Below, one piece after another: positions 46,778-58,479 of a stretch of DNA of 64,000 nucleotides. The first letter of the stretch is position 1. Every line of letters starts with the position of its first letter. The DNA lies in NCBI GenBank assembly GCA_000442125.1, contig KE546970.1, positions 1,418,667 through 1,482,666 of the forward strand. The letters are read 5' to 3'. Origin of the DNA: Opeltia flavorubescens. Its lineage: Eukaryota > Ascomycota > Lecanoromycetes > Teloschistales > Teloschistaceae. Made by a program: the position numbers and the translations under genes. The notes under the pieces were generated by a model. The model did no database searches, was not told the DNA's origin, and saw only the letters and a program-made list of their open reading frames with translations.

Positions 46778-49700
46778 TCATGAGGGTTCTCCTTGCGGTA
46801 AATTTGCAGCACCTTCCAAAGATGACTTGTTGATATCTCCTGATCCGCCTGGGTCCTCCGGCCTGGACTTTGCATGGACTGCATCGTCCTGTAGATTGTT
46901 CAACCGCTCTCTTTCCTTGTCGGTCGAGTCCTCCACTGCTTGTGGCGGAGCTGATTTCATTTCCGTACTCGTCACAGGTGTCGATGCTGACGGCGTTGTA
47001 GAAGCATCATCAAATACATCCCTTGGAGTCATTGCAAACCAGCCACCTCGTTCCCATTGTCCAGGCTTATAGAGACAGCTTTCCCTTGTTTTCTCCTCGA
47101 CGATGCCAGAGAGGAGCACACTCAGCCGTGGAAAGTCAATTGGCTTCAAAATCCAGCCATCGAAGCCAGCGTTAATGTAGTCATCCTTTTCCCTTTCCAA
47201 TAGTGAGGCGGAAACCGCAAAGATAGGTATTCGACCATTCAGTGCCGCTCGTCGTGAGATGTTGCTTCGAGAATGGCTCTTTGCAAATGACCGGATCATC
47301 TTGGTTGAGGTGAGGCCATTGACAATGGGCATCTAGGCGATCCTTAATTATGAGTCACTTATTTGAGCAAGGTCACTTACCTGCATATCCATCAGAACCA
47401 CATCGAATGCAGCCGGGTCATCACCGTAAGCGCTCGAGCACTCCTCTCCATTGACCGTCATATGGAGGGCATGGCCTAACTTCTCTAGTCTCTTTTTCAT
47501 GATTTTACTATTCACTGGATCATCCTCAGCAACTAGTATGTTCAGGTGATTTGCGTTGGGCGGGCTTGCTGCTCTATCTGGAAGGTCGAAGAGTACTCGT
47601 GATGGGCCACGGAAACCCGTCGCTACAGGAGAGCCCTGGCTGGTTTCACCTGGTACGCGGATGGATCTGACCGGGGTTTTGGAGTCAACAATGGCTGCTT
47701 CACCAGGACCTGCCTCCACTTGTTTGGGTTCCTCGACCATTATGCCGCTAGATGACTGTGGTCGCGAACGTGTGTATGTACTAGATCGTCTTGATAAAGC
47801 CGATTTCCTTGAGGAACCGTCGACACTCGCCGATTTGGTCTTGACGACAGGTTCTTGGATGGCCTCAATGAGTCTATCAACATCGCTCTTTGCGCTTGAC
47901 ACACTCTGGACGCTGTTCACACTCATCTTGCTTTTGATACTGTTGACGCTTTCAGTACTTGTTCGACGCGTCACGGTGTCTCTAGGTGTTGTGGGAGTCT
48001 CTTTCTGGGCACTCTTGTTGACAAGTAATATCTCTCCACGTTCAATTGGTGGTGTAATCGGATGTGTGCTTGTCGCATCAGCCTCGTTGGCTTCAGAATC
48101 CTTCACCAGACGTTGAGAATTTTCTTGAGTCGGATGACCAAAGCTCATCTGCATGACAACTCTTGATCCTTTGCCTTCTTCAGACTTGAGCCTCAACTGA
48201 CCATTCATGTTACGTATGATGCGAGCAACGAGTGCCAGGCCTAGACCAAGCGTTCTCTGCTCCTCCTGTGAAGCGGCGATGGCTTTGTTGTCAACGCCCA
48301 ATTTCTCCTGTAAACTTTCGTCGCTCTCACTTTGGACCTGTTCTAATTCTCTAAAAAGAGCATCAAGCTTCGAAGCAGACATACCACAGCCAGTGTCTTC
48401 GACTGCGATATCGATATCGATACGATCCTCAGTACGAGCCGCCAGCCATGTTTCGATTTTGACTGAACCCACAGATGTGTGTTGTATGGCATTTGCAATG
48501 ATATTGGAAATCGCCTGTCGAACGCGTCTTTGGTCCCCTAGAACGTGTTGGGGTACTCCTTCGTTGGCAATGACTTCGTACTTTATCTGCTTCCGCTTTG
48601 CATCACCACGAAACATATCCGTTGCTTCTTGCACGGTGGCTGGGAAATCAAATGCTTCATCCTTGATAAGGTCTTGTCCTTCCTCGGTTTTAGTCAGATC
48701 AAGAAGATCGTTGATAACGTATATGAGTGATTTAGATGCAGAGTGCGACTTCGCCAGATTCTCCCGAGTATCCGAATCAATTGACCCTTCCAAAGCTATT
48801 TCGAGATAATTGATAATGGCATTCAACGGTGTCCGGACTTCATGAGCTGAATTGGCGAGTAGTAATCGGGTCAATTGAGTGTTTTGAACTGCCTGCTCTT
48901 TTTGTCGCCATACTTCGATGAATTTACCGTAGACCAAACACAAGACGGCGGCTGTCTCAATTTGCTCTTCGGTCCATTCTTTACACTTGCCGATTACTGT
49001 CTCGCTCCAAGTTTTGAAACTCTTCCTTGGTTCGAGATAACCCTCAGTGCCTTGTTTGATGAACTTCTCGTAAGGGTTGCCAGCCCACTTGACTTCACGC
49101 ATCTGACCTTTTCGAAAGAAAACGATAAAATCACTCCCACCAACAGAGAGTGGTACAAGTAGAAGACCGGCTATAAAAGAGAAGCCTGGAGCATATTGCA
49201 AATCTGGAAAGTCTAGCCGGATATCGACTGAATCCATTACCGTCGAGAACTTTCTTAATCTCAAGTACTCCAGAAGGGCAAGGGCTTCCTGTGTCTGTTC
49301 AATCTTTCCTAGAATCTTAGTCTCTTCTCTGATCGATAGGAGGCCGCAATCAGCATCAAAAAGCTGAAGCAAATCGTCGGAGGAGGCGACAATATACCCG
49401 GATGGGTTTTTCTCCGTAGGTACGGTATTGATCAACTTTCGGGCTTGCAGTCTCGATGCGTATGAGAGTCGCTCGATGTTGCGTGATGCAGAGTCTCCCA
49501 CAAGACGACACATCTTTCGGATAGGAAACGAAACCCTCATACCCTTCGAACCATAAGAGTGGCATGCGATTAGCCCCCATAGCTCGTTGAATGCATTGAT
49601 GGAGATAGACATGGAGGCTCGAACCGCCATATTGGCAAGATATTTTATGTGGATCGGTGACATTGCACGGAGGTATGCAAATGTCATGTCTAAAGGTGTC

Positions 49701-51391
49701 TCGAGATCTGCAGTTGTTCGACACACCAGACGAGCGGTTTCTTGATCTCGATCATAGAGTAGGCGAACCTTATTGATCTTGTACATATCTCGTGCTTGCT
49801 TTGGTATGTCCGACGCTGGGAAATTCAGACCTTTGTAAAGATCCTTGGTCGCTCTAGGATCTACAAGTTCAGTCACGACTCGTCCATTCCAAGATTGGTC
49901 GAATTGGTATATCATGACGCGATGAAATCCCGTCAACTCTTTCACCACTCCCACTAGTATTTTCAGAAAATTGTCCAGATTCGCAGCATTTGCGAGTTGT
50001 TCTTGAACTTGGGACATGATGTTGAATACTTCCATCGCAGCCGCTTCTCCTTTGCGTTTCCTCGCAGTTCGCAGCACACGGAGAGGTTTGCTCGAGTTGA
50101 CTGTACTTTCAGCCAGTTCTTCTTCTGTGGGATTGCTTTCTAGTGTGTCTTCCGGGAGATCTGGTGTACCTTCGCCATGAGGAATCAAAGGGTTGATAGT
50201 ATCATCCTCAAGCTCAAATTCGCAGATGATCAGGTCGCGATTGGCCTCATTAATATGCATTGCGCACCACAACTTTTGAGATCTCCTTGACTTAGGGGAC
50301 CGTATCGCCATGGTAAAAACTTCAGGGCCATTGGTTGCCGGGTCTGCATCATCGTCACGTATGAAGTCGATATGATCTAGAAGGTTGTCCGCTTGATCTT
50401 CAGTCAGGATGTCACAGAAGCTGTCAAGCTCGAAAAGTTGTCGGGGGGTATATCCAATAATCTTCTTCGAATTTTCGCTCACGGTCCTGACCGAGAAACG
50501 GCCCTCTTCCTCCTCTCTTAAAGTAATGAGTAGACCGAAACTTTGTACTGCTCCAGGCATGTGAATTGGTTCGTCCTCACACCTTTGTAACGTATCCCCA
50601 TCACGACCAATGATAACAGCATGACCTTCGTCCGTCACAACATGCTTAAAGCGTGCGGTGAGGATTCCTTCGGCCTCGTCCTGCCCACCTCTTTGGCTGT
50701 CTGCAATGCTTTGCGGCGCTGACATGCTGGGACCGCTTTCTGATTGAGCAGAGCTATTGTTAACAAACGTCTGTAGCTGTCTGGCGCCACCCATGCGTTC
50801 TTTTTCTGCGGATTGTGTTATTGATCCTCTACTGGTTGCGGAAGGCGGCCACCGCCCAGAGTTCTCAGGGATAGATGAGGACATGGACGCGGCACCCAAC
50901 GGGGTTTTCGGCGTAGATGCAGCGCTTGGCGTCTGTGGTGTGCTCTCATCGATGTTAGGCACACTGCTTATAGAATGTCGACGAGAGCTGGAGAGTGACT
51001 CTGCAGTACTCCTGGCAGTGTTCCTCCTTGGTATTGCCATTCCAGGAAAGCTATCTTCATTGTTTTCGGTTCTCGCCGTAGGGGTCTGTGAAGGATCAAC
51101 AGATATGACTGATCTTACTGGAAACACACGGTCCGTAACGGATGGGCTCATGAATGGCGAATCAGAAGGAGGTGAGAAGGTGGTATTGTTCGGAGGCAGT
51201 TGAGCTGACATGCCAACACTGGGCAGATGTGGCCTTTCTTGATCGTTGGGTGGCCATGACGTTGATCTTGAGGCTTGAGAAGCTGAGGGNGTAGCTTCAG
51301 AATTTGATCGTTGGTGACTCGATAATGAAGGTTGATCATCTTTCGATGAGCTCTGGGGGTCCTGTGAAGGCTGGTTGGAGCTGGACCACAT
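46778..51391 (-). CDS. FPH1: Fungal phytochrome: red-light-sensing hybrid histidine kinase
   Basis: Biliverdin-binding photoreceptor and hybrid histidine kinase (FphA/PHY-1 type). The start at 51391 (MWSSSNQPSQDPQSSSKDDQ) opens a long Ser-rich tail. In order come PAS with the chromophore-attachment cysteine in TLQRCEDEPIHMPGAVQSFG, GAF with FPASDIPKQARDMYKINKVR and PIHIKYLANMAVRASMSISI, and PHY. The kinase follows: H-box ANSAHEVRTPLNAIINYLE, DHp helices, N-box IIANAIQHT, G-boxes DTGCGMS and LGLGLALVARIIRNMNGQL. The receiver domain starts LNILVAEDDPVNSKIMKKRL with phospho-acceptor Asp in VVLMDMQ, an intron (GTAAGT...GCCTAG), then MPIVNGLTSTKMIR and the Lys of GWILKPID. The end is at 46778. Length about 1,520 residues is normal. 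All photosensory and catalytic residues look intact. One N base near 51290 is in the N-terminal tail. Confidence 0.94.
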
Positions 51392-52412
51392 GGCCAATTG
51401 CACAGATCTCTATCCCCGAAAGTGACAAATAATAACCCGTGGAAAGAGCCTTTACGCGATAGCTCTTCAAGATGATGTAGTGAACATTGGGCTCGAAAGG
51501 CTGTTAATCGTGGAGGCTCGCCCGTATGTCCGTATCGACGTGCGCTGCGACATCTTCCCTTGGATGATCCCCATCTCGTAAACCGGTATCATCTCAATGT
51601 GGCAAATAGACCGTGGATCAGCCCTACCCGTCAACCTAATGTTTGGCTCATCTGATTTTGACGCGTTTACGCTTAGTAAGCGACTGTTTCAGCCACTTCG
51701 ACTCATGGATGCAAGGTTCCCGGTACTGATGCGACAAATTCGATCCATCGAATTTACTGCGACTTCTATCGACGATTCACATGTGCAAGCTGACAGCAAC
51801 ATTGAGCTTCACCTGGCCTAGTGTAATCGAGACTCTCGGCTCCTTGCCAGACACAAGAGCTGAGAGGTAATACCGCACTACGTCCACCTAGAACTCGACG
51901 AAGCTGTGGAGTGCGAGAGCCGCTCTGCTGCGCACATGCATTGGCACAAGATATTGCTGCTATTTGATGGATTCTCTTGACATTACATCAGAATGTCTCG
52001 AAGCACATTAAATAGGGTAGGCATTGGTCCAAAATTCGGTAGGCCCTCCATGACGGCTGCTTCCAATACAAGGATAGAGTCAAATAATTTCAGACAATAC
52101 CTAGGTCGNCTGACCATGACTTGGTATTCCGTACACATTGTACAAATCTTCTCCGTGTTAGAAACTTTCAATGACCGTCCCATTGGTATCATATCAAACA
52201 TCATGGTGGACGCACAAAGAATGATTTTGGCAACCCTTAAGTTCTAAACCAGGATTGCTTCCAGCGGCAGCCAGCGATGTCTTCTTTTCATCAGCCCCAG
52301 CGTCGTCAGTAATCAAACGAAAGCAGGACGCTGCACGCAAAATTTGATCATGTGGCCCACAGGCTTGCGAACACTGAAATGAAGTTCAAATCAAGGTGGA
52401 AGACCATTGATG
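51392..52412. other. Intergenic region, start of the gene-poor accessory block
   Basis: About 1 kb with the phytochrome promoter on the left. Two short ORFs (51597-51821 plus, 51983-52204 minus) have no features I can name. An N base lies near 52089. Confidence 0.4.
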
Positions 52413-53128
52413 TTATGAGGCCAAAGGTTTAGCCAGCCGTTTCTCTCGATCTCGTTCTTCTTGTTGTTTTTTCTCTTCAGCTCGTCGTTTATCAGCTTCT
52501 ACCTTGTTTTGCGCTTGTTGAGCCTGTGCAGCTGATTTGGCAGCAGCAGTTAGCAATGACAGATGCAAAGTCTGATAGACGAGGAACATCGTAAGGCTAC
52601 GTCAGTTCATACCAGGAGTTTGTTGCCCATTGAACAGTGGGTATAAGCCCCTGTCGCTGTCGTTACGGTGGCTCATAAGAGTATTCCTCCCAAAGGTAAC
52701 AATGTAGGTGCCAGATTCGATAACATGAAACGTTGCCGGGTACTGCATTGCAACATTTGTTTTGTGCCACAGAAGATCGATTTTACCAAGGATCCTATTC
52801 ATGTGATATCCTGCTTCTTGAGCTCCAGGCTCCTTGCAAGGTTCATAGTCTAAGCCTAACCGTTTGACCACTGAAGTTGAGATGATATTCAGAGAAGTGG
52901 AATTGTCCACATCCGCATGGGTATGAAGTTGTGTTTCTATCTCGGCGTGGAACAGTACAATGTTGACTCCGTTGAAAGCGTCCTTTAGGGTATTTCAGCC
53001 CACGTGTCATCAAAAGTACTAGAGCATACCATGATTGTGAGTGTAGGACTATTATAAGGGAAATGAGGATGAAGCCAGAATATCCCAAGTAGGGTCTGGA
53101 AGGTGGATGGTCTAAAATCGAATTGCAT
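52413..53128 (-). CDS. Retropepsin-like domain protein, type A copy 1 (with C-terminal coiled coil)
   Basis: Three exons make a protein of roughly 205 residues. Exon 1 is 33 codons from 53128 (MQFDFRPSTFQTLLGIFWLH). A phase-0 intron leads to DAFNGVNIVLFHAEIETQLH and then a retropepsin-like segment (SLNIISTSVVKRLGLDYEP, ILGKIDLLWHK, ATFHVIESGTYIVTFGRN). A phase-1 intron after QQTPG leads to a charged coiled-coil tail (AQQAQNKVEADKRRAEEKKQ, EERDREKR). The domain aligns by eye with the clearer aspartic-protease pattern of the type B genes here but is diverged around the active site, so activity is doubtful. It is paralogous to 56054-56761 with the same intron phases. The intron-bearing structure and the lack of reverse transcriptase, integrase or LTRs nearby suggest a resident gene family, possibly derived long ago from an LTR-type element. 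Confidence 0.55.
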
Positions 53129-53900
53129 TTGGGATGCGAGGAAGATCGCTGGGAGATATGGAATGCTTGCTCGTGGGCAAGGTGTCACGAAGAAAGAGCC
53201 GCAAACCCTCGCTTTGATGTTGGGAACAACATAGCCAGGCAAACGCTTTTGCTAAATGGTGTGCGAACGTTGGATATTACAGGTCAGCGCTGTACATGTA
53301 GCAACGACGATGTAGGTAGCCTTTGTGCGAACGTAACCGTCTGTACTCCGTCATATTTGTTTGTGCTTTCGACTATCGAATTTCGACTGAAGTTTGTGGT
53401 TTCAAATATTAGCTGAAAGTGCTGCAACAACCAAAGACTTTCAAGTAACATCATTCTGACCATATGTACGGATGAAGTAGTATAGTAGGTCCTTCCCATA
53501 AAACAAGGCAATCGAAACGAGGGTATCTGACGCACCATAACTTGCAGCTGTCGACATGCATGCAGTTCTCGCAGAAGACCCGATGGTTATGATTGGTCCA
53601 TGTAGCATTCATGCATGTTCTGTGGCTTTCATTCCGTAATGCTATTGGCTACCCCTTTGATTCACCGTGATGCAGCATTTTCTGCTAGCCCCAAAAATTC
53701 ATGGAAGATGCGCCATTGGTCCGAACTCAATTAGCCCGCTTTTACGGAGATGCACTGCCGAGTTCCACATTCCTTGTCGAATAGGCTAAACCATTCATGG
53801 TAGATGATCAGTCACCCGAAGACGGAGCAACCACATCCGGTTTGAAAGATTAACTTTCAGTGTGCTCTTCTTCATATCAGAACACTGCCAATGTCAAACA
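53129..53900. other. Spacer between type A copy 1 and type B copy 2
   Basis: About 770 bases, similar in length to the spacer between the other A-B pair (720). No ORF with recognisable features. Confidence 0.4.
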
Positions 53901-54275
53901 TTACATATCAGTACACCATGGGCCTGGGATCGGGTCTTCAACAAAGAAAACTGTTGAATTCGGAGACCAAAACCCGATCTTCGCAATCTCAGGATAAGAC
54001 AGAAGGATGTTGAAGTGGTTTGTCCAGTTTCCGTCCTCTATCACAGCGAAAGTGCTTGTGTAAACACGTTTTCTCTCCGAGACATGCCAATCAAAAGTCA
54101 CGCGACCCATGGGTCGGAAGCTGGGTCCAATGGGCTCGAGTTCTGGACCAAGATAGTCTTCCATGTAGAGACAATGCGACAATACAAAACTCCGGCTGAT
54201 GAGGTTTTGTGAAGATCCTGAATCTAGCTTCGCTACCTGTATTACTCTCGCCCCACCTGGTCTGTGTATCACCAT
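53901..54275 (-). CDS. Retropepsin-like domain protein, type B copy 2
   Basis: An open exon of about 125 codons carrying an aspartic-protease-like pattern: QVAKLDSGSSQNLISRSFVL (Asp-Ser-Gly-Ser followed by the NLIS strand), then ELEPIGPSFRPMGRVTFDWH and STFAVIEDGNWTNHFNILLS. It matches the type B gene at 57482-58324 along its whole length, including the lead-in TTCLMVIHRPGG versus TTFLMAIHGPEG. The upstream exons and true start are unclear; the long N-terminal part of the other type B gene was not found upstream. It may be a short or partly decayed relative. Domain assignment is by motif only. Ends at 53901 (GPWCTDM). Confidence 0.5.
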   Translation of the reverse strand: MVIHRPGGARVIQVAKLDSGSSQNLISRSFVLSHCLYMEDYLGPELEPIGPSFRPMGRVTFDWHVSERKRVYTSTFAVIEDGNWTNHFNILLSYPEIAKIGFWSPNSTVFFVEDPIPGPWCTDM

Positions 54276-56053
54276 TAGGCACGTGGTCTGGGAGCTGTTG
54301 CTGCTGCTTTCTCCCTATCAATAGACAGTAAGCGATTTCGTTCCGACAGCACAGAGCTGACGGTACCTTAAATATATTCCAAATACCGTATATGGCGGCT
54401 AAACAAAGTCCGAACTCTTGGAGCGTACGATTGGTCTCGCCAATATCCTTTCAAAAATGTATAAGCGACATGACCACATAAGGAAGATAGATGAGTCACC
54501 TTGACAGTAAACCTCTCGGAGATTTTCCATATGCTCAGGGAACATATGAAAACCATCCAGAAATGTACAGGAACTCTTGGTCTTGGCATTCTGTCAAATT
54601 ATTCTATCCAATGGAGATAACGAGTCACCTGAAATTCGAAAATTTCTTTCGATATCGCCTTGGGTCAGGACCTGCAATCTTGACTGCTGAGATCCCTCTT
54701 GATCAATTGTGACAGGATCGGAACTTCTTACGGACTCAAAACGGCATTCAAAATGGTCTTTGACAAGCTCTCAGTAGGTCCGGAGTTTTGACCAGAAAGT
54801 GTATGGACTTATTTTCCAATTATCTCTCTTTATTGCCTTGTCCCGAGAGTATCCCGGTCTTGTTCTCGTTGGTTATGTCTCTTCTTCGATACCCTTTGCT
54901 TGTGTTTACTTTTCGTACAAGGAAGGGAGTAGACCTCAGTGGAGTTGATCTAACGTAGCAGGAGTTCTCTAAGAGTCAGTGCCAGGTTCACGGACACGAA
55001 ATACAACTGAAAGTGCTTGATGGTGCAGAGCTGAGTTCGAGGGACCTGAGGTATTTCCGAGGATTAGGAAGTATAGATTTGAGTCCAGCGGTGAGCGAAT
55101 GTTCTCTGGATGAAGGATCAAACTGGGTCTCAATGGAGAAGTAAGCTTCTTCGCAATTAAAGAATGAGCTGATAGAGGGGAATGCGGTGGTAGAGGTAAT
55201 CATCACTGGGTGGTGCGTACGCAAATTGTGCAACAATGATGAGAGAACTCAGTGATATCGCTAAACTTTGTCTCGAATTGTGACCAATTAAAAAGATAAA
55301 ATTACCAGTGAACAGCAAGGGAACATTTCGAAGACTCACATGCAGTATCTAGTCTACTTATCTGCGTGGATGATGCAATTACGATCGTAGAGTGCTCGTT
55401 CTACCCGGTCCACATTGCCATTCTCAAATGCCCGCCCATGGCGGCGGGCACTAGTGGCGCATCCGGCTTGGTCTTGCCACCACAAAGTCCTGGTACCTTA
55501 TATTAGCTTCCTGTGGTATGAACCCAGCCCACAAGACATAGATGGTATACTATGACCCGCACCCTTATAGATCGGAGTGTGTTAAATGACATAATCCAAA
55601 GATTTGCTATATAAATGTCACGATATGCAATAATGCGATAGGATGATTAGCAACAGTACAGATCTCTCCTGATTATCATTGATTGCACGACACATCATGC
55701 CTACTTGCTTGTACAATATTTTCTTAAAGTTTCTACCTTATCAGATCCCTTGCCTAGGGTTCTACGCTGGGTAACATACAGCTCGAGGCTACAACAGGAT
55801 CAGGACTAAAAAGAATAGAGGTCGACAATGCTAGCGTTTTTCCCGTATCTTAATCATCAAATTTATATACAACGATTTTGCAGGTGTTTTATCCTTACAC
55901 ATCTACTGCGATGTGTCTTCTGTGTCTAGCAACCATTCTTTAGGATGCATAGAACGAACGAAAGAGAAGTGAGGATTTCTTGCTTCGAAGAATCCACGCA
56001 CAGACAAGAGACCCAACCGTACAGTGTATGCTGTTACACCGCTAATGGCCTGC
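54276..56053. other. Gene-poor spacer between the two A-B units
   Basis: About 1.8 kb. It may include 5' parts of type B copy 2. Short minus-strand ORFs at 54368-54589 and 54988-55236 lack family features. No terminal repeats or transposase sequence recognised. Confidence 0.4.
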
Positions 56054-56761
56054 TCACCGCTTCTCTCGATCTCGAGCTTCTTGCTGCTTCTGTTCTTCGG
56101 CTCGTCGTTTCTCTGCTTCTGCTTTCTTTTGCGCCTGTTGGGCTTTTTGTTCTGGAACCAGCAGAGCTTTAGCAACTCTGCAAAATTTTCCAGAAATGCA
56201 GTTGAGCTTGAGATGAATCAATTACGTACCAGGTGTTTGTTGTCCAAGTTCTAGAGGATATATTCCAGCACTTGACTCGTTGGGATTATCTGAGCATGCC
56301 GTTGCTCCGAGCGTTACCAATTTAATTTCGGATTCAATAACATAGAAGGTTTCGGCGTACTGCTTCGCAAACCCCTCTTTATGCCATTGGAGGTCGATTT
56401 TCCCAAATGGACGATACGTCTGATTTCTTCCATCTCGTATTTCAATTGCCTCGCAATTAATACATGCCTGCTGTAACCAATTCAAGACAGGTCTTGATAT
56501 AATGCTGACGGGTATAGACTCGTCCACATCTGCATGAATATCGAGATGTGTTTCTACTTCTCCAGGGAATAATATACCCGGGAACAGTGTGATATCAACG
56601 CCGTCGAAAGCGTCCTTTATCAGCTGTCAGAGCATTGCCCAAGAAAGACAGCTTAGACTTACCATAGCTGTTAGGCTAGGAGCACCCGTGCGAAATTTCC
56701 GTCGAAGCCAAGAAATCCCAATAAGGCTTGAGAAAATTGGATGGCTGCGGTCGACCAACAT
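56054..56761 (-). CDS. Retropepsin-like domain protein, type A copy 3 (with C-terminal coiled coil)
   Basis: Paralogue of 52413-53128 with the same three-exon plan. Exon 1 is again exactly 33 codons from 56761 (MLVDRSHPIFSSLIGISWLR), followed by a phase-0 intron (GTAAGT...ATAAAG). Exon 2 starts DAFDGVDITLFPG and has the diverged retropepsin-like segment (PVSIISRPVLNWLQQAC, PFGKIDLQWHKEGF, ETFYVIESEIKLVTLG). After QQTPG comes a phase-1 intron (GTACGT...GCTAAAG). Exon 3 encodes ALLVPEQKAQQAQKKAEAEK and a charged helix, ending RDREKR at 56054. Conserved exon lengths and phases across two diverged copies are good evidence that both are real, spliced genes. Function unknown; the coiled coil suggests oligomerisation or a partner protein. 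Confidence 0.6.
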
Positions 56762-57481
56762 TGTGTTTAGAGGACAACTATATTATAATTTAGACCATGC
56801 GACAGCCTCGTCAGGCAATGCTCCATAGAAACAGAGCCTCAGAAGCCTCGCCGTGCGATGCATCCTCAATGAAAGTGATGTGTGGGAGGCCAATAGGTAA
56901 TCTTACAAGCCTGCAAGGCGTGACGAACACCGGTAACGAACGCCGGTAAGGCTGAGAGCATGACATGTCACATTCCAAAATTTGATTCGGGGTTGCATGA
57001 GCCAACCAGGAATCAAGTCAGATCAAAGACATTTCTGAGCATGATCTCGGCGCATGTCTAGATCCTTGTGAACCAATTTGGGATCTCTAATTTCCGGTAT
57101 CCGCGATGGAAAGTGGAGTCCAAACTCATAATCCAATCGACCGCTTTCCTGCACGCTGTGACCATATAGGTACTAGTCCAGAATCTAGCACGCATATACC
57201 CGTGTTTGTAGTGTTTCTAGTTGGCTGGCGAGGCTGGATATAGCGAAGATCTCGGCGGCTTTAGGCTTACTCTGGAACGGATATTGTAAGGGCCACGGCA
57301 AGGCTGTGCATAACCCCTCGCTTCGGTGCCTACTTAATATCCATCAAGTAGTAAATGGTGTTCTTATTTTCTAGATACAAAAATAATTTGCTCAACACTA
57401 TTCATCTGAGTTTTCAAGCTACCAAGATCATATATCTAAACCAAAAGTACCCAAAGCCTTCAACTCAGGCCTTCAAAGAAC
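56762..57481. other. Spacer between type A copy 3 and type B copy 4
   Basis: About 720 bases without a convincing ORF. It probably carries the promoter of type A copy 3. Confidence 0.4.
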
Positions 57482-58324
57482 TCATTGAATGTAAAAGACT
57501 TCATGATTCCGAACGTAAAAACGGTGTTTTTGTATCTCCTGCTCAGAGAGTAGAATGTCGAAGCCAAGTTGATGGTCCTCTAAGATCGTGAAAGTGGTTC
57601 GATGGATGGTTTGTCTTTCCGAGACATGCCAGTCGAATGTTACTTGGTGTTTTGGAGAGACTAGAGGTCCAATTGGCTTGAGGGCAAGGCCGCTGTATGC
57701 TTCTACGCGAAGACCGATTGACGTTGTGAGCTTCCGACTGATGAGATTCTGCTTCGATCCTGTGTCTAATTTGGTCACATGCATTATTGTCTTCCCTTCT
57801 GGTCCGTGGATAGCCATAAGAAATGTCGTTGGCAAAGAGGGATTTGACACAAAATCCGTGGTCGATATTGGCAAGATCTTCCGAAGTAGCTGCCGGCCTA
57901 CGACACTCCATTTTCGAGGGTCTTCAGACTGCATATCCGCAGTGCCCAAATCGCTGACGGCGTCCGTGCCAACATCATTCAGATTGCAACGACATGTGAG
58001 GACTCTCTCTAGGTTTTGCAGGATACTTCGCGCAGCTTTTGCTGTTGCTATCTGGTCTTCCAATTCTTTCCTCCCATTCACTGACAGATTTGGATTGGCA
58101 CCAGCCCCTGGTTGACAAGCCAGGTCAACGGTAGGTCCCTCTCGAATTATGAATTCCTCCCATCTCTTTAAGATGTGTTGTTCAGCTGTTGAGTATACAA
58201 TTCGATCTTCCAGCTCTTTCTTTTCGGTCGTCACAAAATGTTCGAATAAGGAGCGAAATGAAGTCTTTATTGGGAGATTCTCCGGTACCCTCAGTGGTGC
58301 TTCCGGTTTTGGAGGTGGATTCAT
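57482..58324 (-). CDS. Retropepsin-like domain protein, type B copy 4
   Basis: Best preserved of the four. The exon from 58324 (MNPPPKPEAPLRVPENLPIK) encodes 280 residues. The N-terminal half holds two similar helical stretches (KKELEDRIVYSTAEQHILKR and RKELEDQIATAKAARSILQN), an internal repeat. The C-terminal half is a single retropepsin-like domain: MHVTKLDTGSKQNLISRKLT with an Asp-Thr-Gly-Ser active-site pattern, LKPIGPLVSPKHQVTFDWH, and FTILEDHQLGFDILLSEQEI where the family often has a flap and second glycine. Upstream, a frame-compatible intron (CAG|GTTAGT...GCCAG) near 58345-58395 would add DQIAKLNKADILMRISIQ, so the true start is probably upstream of 58324. Retropepsins act as homodimers. 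Whether this one cuts protein is unknown. Confidence 0.6.
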   Translation of the reverse strand: MNPPPKPEAPLRVPENLPIKTSFRSLFEHFVTTEKKELEDRIVYSTAEQHILKRWEEFIIREGPTVDLACQPGAGANPNLSVNGRKELEDQIATAKAARSILQNLERVLTCRCNLNDVGTDAVSDLGTADMQSEDPRKWSVVGRQLLRKILPISTTDFVSNPSLPTTFLMAIHGPEGKTIMHVTKLDTGSKQNLISRKLTTSIGLRVEAYSGLALKPIGPLVSPKHQVTFDWHVSERQTIHRTTFTILEDHQLGFDILLSEQEIQKHRFYVRNHEVFYIQ

Positions 58325-58479
58325 GTCGCTATCCGTCTGGCATATTTCTTCAGCGACCGTTCAAAACCTCAACAAATCCAACTAACCTGTATAGAAATCC
58401 TCATCAAAATATCCGCTTTGTTAAGCTTCGCGATCTGGTCTCCCGGACAGAGGAGGTCTTCCCGGGGAACGGATTGAAC

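Noticed and set aside
54988-55236. Minus-strand ORF of 82 codons between the retropepsin-like units
   Set aside because: No motif and no match to the N-terminal half of the type B gene.
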